Positions 61,427 to 64,000 of a DNA stretch of 64,000 bases are shown here, one piece after another. Both the position numbers and the translations under genes were made by a program. Under the pieces are notes generated by a model, which had not been told where the DNA came from, did no database searches, and saw only the letters and a program-made list of their open reading frames with translations. How positions within the stretch are numbered: the stretch's first letter is position 1; the number at the start of each line of letters is the position of its first letter. Location: positions 372,001 through 436,000 of the forward strand of contig DASRFR010000022.1 in the NCBI GenBank assembly GCA_035651455.1. Direction: 5' to 3'. The stretch comes from DASRFR01 sp035651455 (GTDB lineage Bacteria > Acidobacteriota > Terriglobia > Terriglobales > Acidobacteriaceae).

Positions 61427-62491
61427 TTACTGCGGCTGTGCTTGCGCGCCTGGGCTCTGCAGCTTTTTGAACTCTTGCAGTTCACGATCCGCTTGGGCAA
61501 TTTTTCCCTGTTTGCGATAGAGACCAGCCAGGGCGAAATGCGTTTGGGCAGCTAACGAGCCTTCTCTTTCGATTGCCAGCAACTGTGTCCACGCCTGTTG
61601 CGCAGCGGTGGCATCTCCGTCGAGCGCCGCGGCTTTGCCGAGTCCGTATAGCGTTTCCGGCATATTAGGGAGCAGTTGGTTCGCGCGCTGCAATTCGAAT
61701 CTCGCGGGGCGTGCCTTGCCTTGTTGCAGCAATGCATTGCCCAGCCGGTAAGCCGCTTCGGCATTGCCCGGCTGCAGCCTGGTCTCAGTGCGAAACTCTT
61801 CTTCTGCCTTGTCCCACTGAAAAGCCCCAGCGTAGACTTCACCCAGCTCGAGATGGAGATCAGGAGTGTTGGGCCTGAGCTTTAGCGCTTCCTGGTACTC
61901 CCGTTCTGCCTGGGGCATTTGACGGAGGACGAAGTAGTTCTCCGCGAGCGCCTGATGCGCGCGGGCCGAGTCCGGGTAAGCCGCCAACAATGTGTCGATC
62001 GATTGCTTCGAAAGCAATCCGCTGGCACGGCCCAGGTAGTAGAGAAGATCTGGATCGTTCGGCCGTTTCGCTAATGCCGCTTGTAAATTCCTGACTGCCT
62101 CAGACAGTTGACCCGTCTCGATCTGCGCGATACCCAGGGCGCTCTGCTCGCCGGCCTTCTCGAGGTGCGGAACGGCCTGTTTTGCATAGCCCTGCGCCAG
62201 CAATGCGTATCCGAGTAATTGATGTGCTGGAGCTAGCTCGCAGTTCAGTTCCAGCGCACGCGTCAGAGGCGTCACCGCATTGCTGTACTCACCTTTCTCC
62301 ATGTATGCCTGACCGAGGTTCACAAATGCTTCGATCAAAGTGGGATCCATTTCCGTGGCTTTGCGGAACTCGGTGATCGCAGTATCGAACTGCCGATTCT
62401 TGTCGGCTTCTTGTCCCGCGCGCAGGTGAGCGCGGGCATCCGCCAGCCCAGTTTGCCAGGCAAAGCAAAAGCATAGGAGAAGGGCAATCAT
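61427..62491 (-). CDS. Exported TPR protein
   Basis: A 354-residue protein: short signal peptide (MIALLLCFCFAWQTGLA) and about nine TPRs (ADKNRQFDTAITEFRKATEM, AFVNLGQAYMEKGEYSNAVT, AHQLLGYALLAQGYAKQAVP and so on). TPR arrays mediate protein-protein contacts. The ATG at 62491 lies 2 bases after the FG-GAP stop, so translation is coupled and the two products may act together. Confidence 0.85.
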   Translation of the reverse strand: MIALLLCFCFAWQTGLADARAHLRAGQEADKNRQFDTAITEFRKATEMDPTLIEAFVNLGQAYMEKGEYSNAVTPLTRALELNCELAPAHQLLGYALLAQGYAKQAVPHLEKAGEQSALGIAQIETGQLSEAVRNLQAALAKRPNDPDLLYYLGRASGLLSKQSIDTLLAAYPDSARAHQALAENYFVLRQMPQAEREYQEALKLRPNTPDLHLELGEVYAGAFQWDKAEEEFRTETRLQPGNAEAAYRLGNALLQQGKARPARFELQRANQLLPNMPETLYGLGKAAALDGDATAAQQAWTQLLAIEREGSLAAQTHFALAGLYRKQGKIAQADRELQEFKKLQSPGAQAQPQ

Positions 62492-62493
62492 TT

Positions 62494-64000
62494 CTATTCT
62501 GGTTCTCGCACTTCAAGGAACTGATCGACATGGACCTTGCTTAAAATCTGCCTTTTACCGGAAGGCCAAAGCACCTCTACCTGGGCAGTGTCCGCTGATC
62601 CCAGGCCGAAGTGCAGCCGCTTATCGCTCGCCGATTCGTAGCTTCCGGACGAGGTCGCGAATCGTGTTTGCCCCTTTACTTCTACGCGGGCCCCAAAACC
62701 GTCGCGATTGCTGCGGGTACCACGCAGGGTGATTGTCAGCCAGTGCTGCTTATTTTCATGGCCGAGGTAAATCTGTGGAGCTCCGCCCAGCGTGGTCATG
62801 ACCACATCTATGAAACCATCGTTATTCAAGTCGCCGAAAGCCGCACCGCGACCCGCGACCGGGGCATCAATTCCCGATTCGCCGCGTTCGAAGTGTCCGG
62901 AATGATTGAATGCCAGGAGCGGAACCTGTTTGTAGTGCAGAGAAGGATCAATCTGCTCAACATTATCCAGCACATGGCTCTGGGCGACGAAGAGGTCCTT
63001 CCATCCATCGTTATCGAAATCCTCAAGGCCAACGCCCCATCCGGAACTCCCTGAGGTCAAAGCGCCGAGACCGGTCTCGAGGCTGCGGTAGCTGAATGTC
63101 CCATTGCCATCGTTGTGGTACACACCGTAAATTTCTCTCGGCAGTTCGGTCACAATGATGTCAGGACGCCCGTCGTTGTCATAATCTTGAAAGACAGCGC
63201 CCATTCCGGAGAGCCGGCGCCCATCTTCTGAGAGCGCCGCTCCTGCCTCCATCCCCCGTTCGCTGAACGTGCCGTTTTTGTTGTTATGGAACAGGAACTG
63301 CTGCATCCCGTCGTTCGCCACAAAGATATCGGTATAACCGTCGGCATCGTAATCCGCGAAGGCTACTCCCAGGGCGCGTCCCTTCTTCACCGCAATGCCG
63401 GCGTTCTGGCTGACGTCTTCAAAGGTGCCGTCGCCGCGGTTGTGGTAGAGAATGCTGGTGGTCGCGGGAAATTCCTCCGGCGGACAGTAGGTGTGCCATT
63501 CCTGTCCACAGTTTTTGCTATGCTGCGTGTCCCATTCCATGTAGCGCGTCACGAACAGGTCTAATTTCCCGTCATTGTCGTAGTCGAAGAATCCAGCGGA
63601 AACCGACCAACCGCCCGCCGCCACGCCCGCTTTTGCAGTGACGTCCGTAAACGTGCCGTTGCCGTTGTTGTGATAAAGAATATTCGTGCCGTAGCTGGTC
63701 ACATACAGATCGGGATAGCCATCGTTATCGTAGTCACCGACCGCAACTCCCATCCCATAGTTGCCTTCGCCCGCTTTAGCCAGGCCCGCCGCCTCGGTCG
63801 TATCTGAAAAGCTGCCGTCACGGTTCTGCCGGTACAGACGGTTCCAGTATTTCGGATCATGGCGGTCAAAATTTTCTGGCATTTTCATGGGACTGGCGAC
63901 CGCACCTCCATTCACCAAGAACATGTCGAGGAGGCCGTCGTTGTTGTAGTCCAGGAGAGCGACCCCGCCCGGCATGGTTTCGATCAGATACTTCTGCGGC
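62494..64000 (-). CDS. FG-GAP/VCBS and ASPIC-UnbV domain protein, 5' end outside the window
   Basis: The reading frame is open to the window edge, beyond the first in-frame Met (MPGGVALLDYNNDGLLDMFL), so the N-terminus is missing. At least seven FG-GAP (VCBS) blades are seen with DxDxDG calcium loops (DYNNDGLLD, DYDNDGYPD, DYDNDGKLD, DYDADGYTD, DYDNDGRPD, DFDNDGWKD, DLNNDGFID), then a C-terminal ASPIC/UnbV domain (HWLTITLRGTRSNRDGFGAR, RFATSSGSYESASDKRLHFG). This is the CRTAC1-like architecture frequent in Acidobacteria. Exported, calcium-binding, role unknown. Coupled to the TPR gene. Confidence 0.9.
   Translation of the reverse strand, partial: PQKYLIETMPGGVALLDYNNDGLLDMFLVNGGAVASPMKMPENFDRHDPKYWNRLYRQNRDGSFSDTTEAAGLAKAGEGNYGMGVAVGDYDNDGYPDLYVTSYGTNILYHNNGNGTFTDVTAKAGVAAGGWSVSAGFFDYDNDGKLDLFVTRYMEWDTQHSKNCGQEWHTYCPPEEFPATTSILYHNRGDGTFEDVSQNAGIAVKKGRALGVAFADYDADGYTDIFVANDGMQQFLFHNNKNGTFSERGMEAGAALSEDGRRLSGMGAVFQDYDNDGRPDIIVTELPREIYGVYHNDGNGTFSYRSLETGLGALTSGSSGWGVGLEDFDNDGWKDLFVAQSHVLDNVEQIDPSLHYKQVPLLAFNHSGHFERGESGIDAPVAGRGAAFGDLNNDGFIDVVMTTLGGAPQIYLGHENKQHWLTITLRGTRSNRDGFGARVEVKGQTRFATSSGSYESASDKRLHFGLGSADTAQVEVLWPSGKRQILSKVHVDQFLEVREPE

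Noticed and set aside
1..64000. CRISPR array or defence system
   Set aside because: No regularly spaced repeats with spacers and no Cas, toxin-antitoxin or restriction genes were seen.

Overview
The window reads as chromosomal DNA of an Acidobacteriota bacterium, probably class Terriglobia. This is inferred from gene content, not from a marker gene. The evidence is a very large Oar-type TonB receptor with a carboxypeptidase-regulatory N-domain, a GWxTD-domain protein, GloVer tandem-repeat, FG-GAP/UnbV and TPR proteins, a DUF3106 protein behind an ECF sigma/anti-sigma pair, DUF2934 and DUF4397 proteins, and many secreted beta-propellers. About 50 genes are supported.

Layout. 1-8.6 kb is accessory DNA with three regulators (two TetR, one AraC), a DUF1772 membrane protein, a methyltransferase, a cupin and a CPBP protease. 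It also holds three broken genes: a small exported protein, an alkylmercury-lyase-like gene with one extra base, and a SYLF/Ysc84 lipid-binding gene. 8.7-16.7 kb holds three alkaline-phosphatase-superfamily 'sulfatase-like' TPR proteins with Thr at the nucleophile position, then a PhoU-like protein and an OmpR/PhoB-type response regulator. TTNACA-type repeats with an 11-bp period lie upstream of the last two genes, so the block looks like a phosphate-response region. 17-23.6 kb has a modular secreted protein, a YHS/DUF2934 pair, a STAS protein, and the operon ECF sigma - zf-HC2 anti-sigma - DUF3106.

24.24-29.27 kb is a roughly 5-kb integrated element. Its ends share an exact 20-bp repeat equal to the 5' end of the intact tRNA-Val(CAC) at 29252. 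It carries a tyrosine integrase split into two frames exactly at an in-phase CCCAAAC heptamer followed by a GC stem (candidate -1 programmed frameshift). It also has a 9-bp motif repeated inside both ends, two small Cys-rich proteins, a membrane-anchored protein and a tandem pair of paralogous small proteins. Its composition is strongly C-biased on the plus strand.

29.4-64 kb is core-like: secreted proteins, an ABC ATPase followed by a permease fused to an M1 aminopeptidase, a MacA/MacB-type adaptor and ATPase without a permease, an epimerase, GWxTD plus a CarboxypepD_reg/barrel protein, and the TonB receptor. These are followed by an outer-membrane barrel, an aldo-keto reductase, a metallo-beta-lactamase-fold hydrolase, a kelch-like protein, an AsmA-like protein, a DEAD helicase, a metallophosphatase, a MOSC protein and a CDF-like protein. 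The window ends inside an FG-GAP gene that is coupled to a TPR gene. All functions are read from sequence motifs and family knowledge; no search was run.
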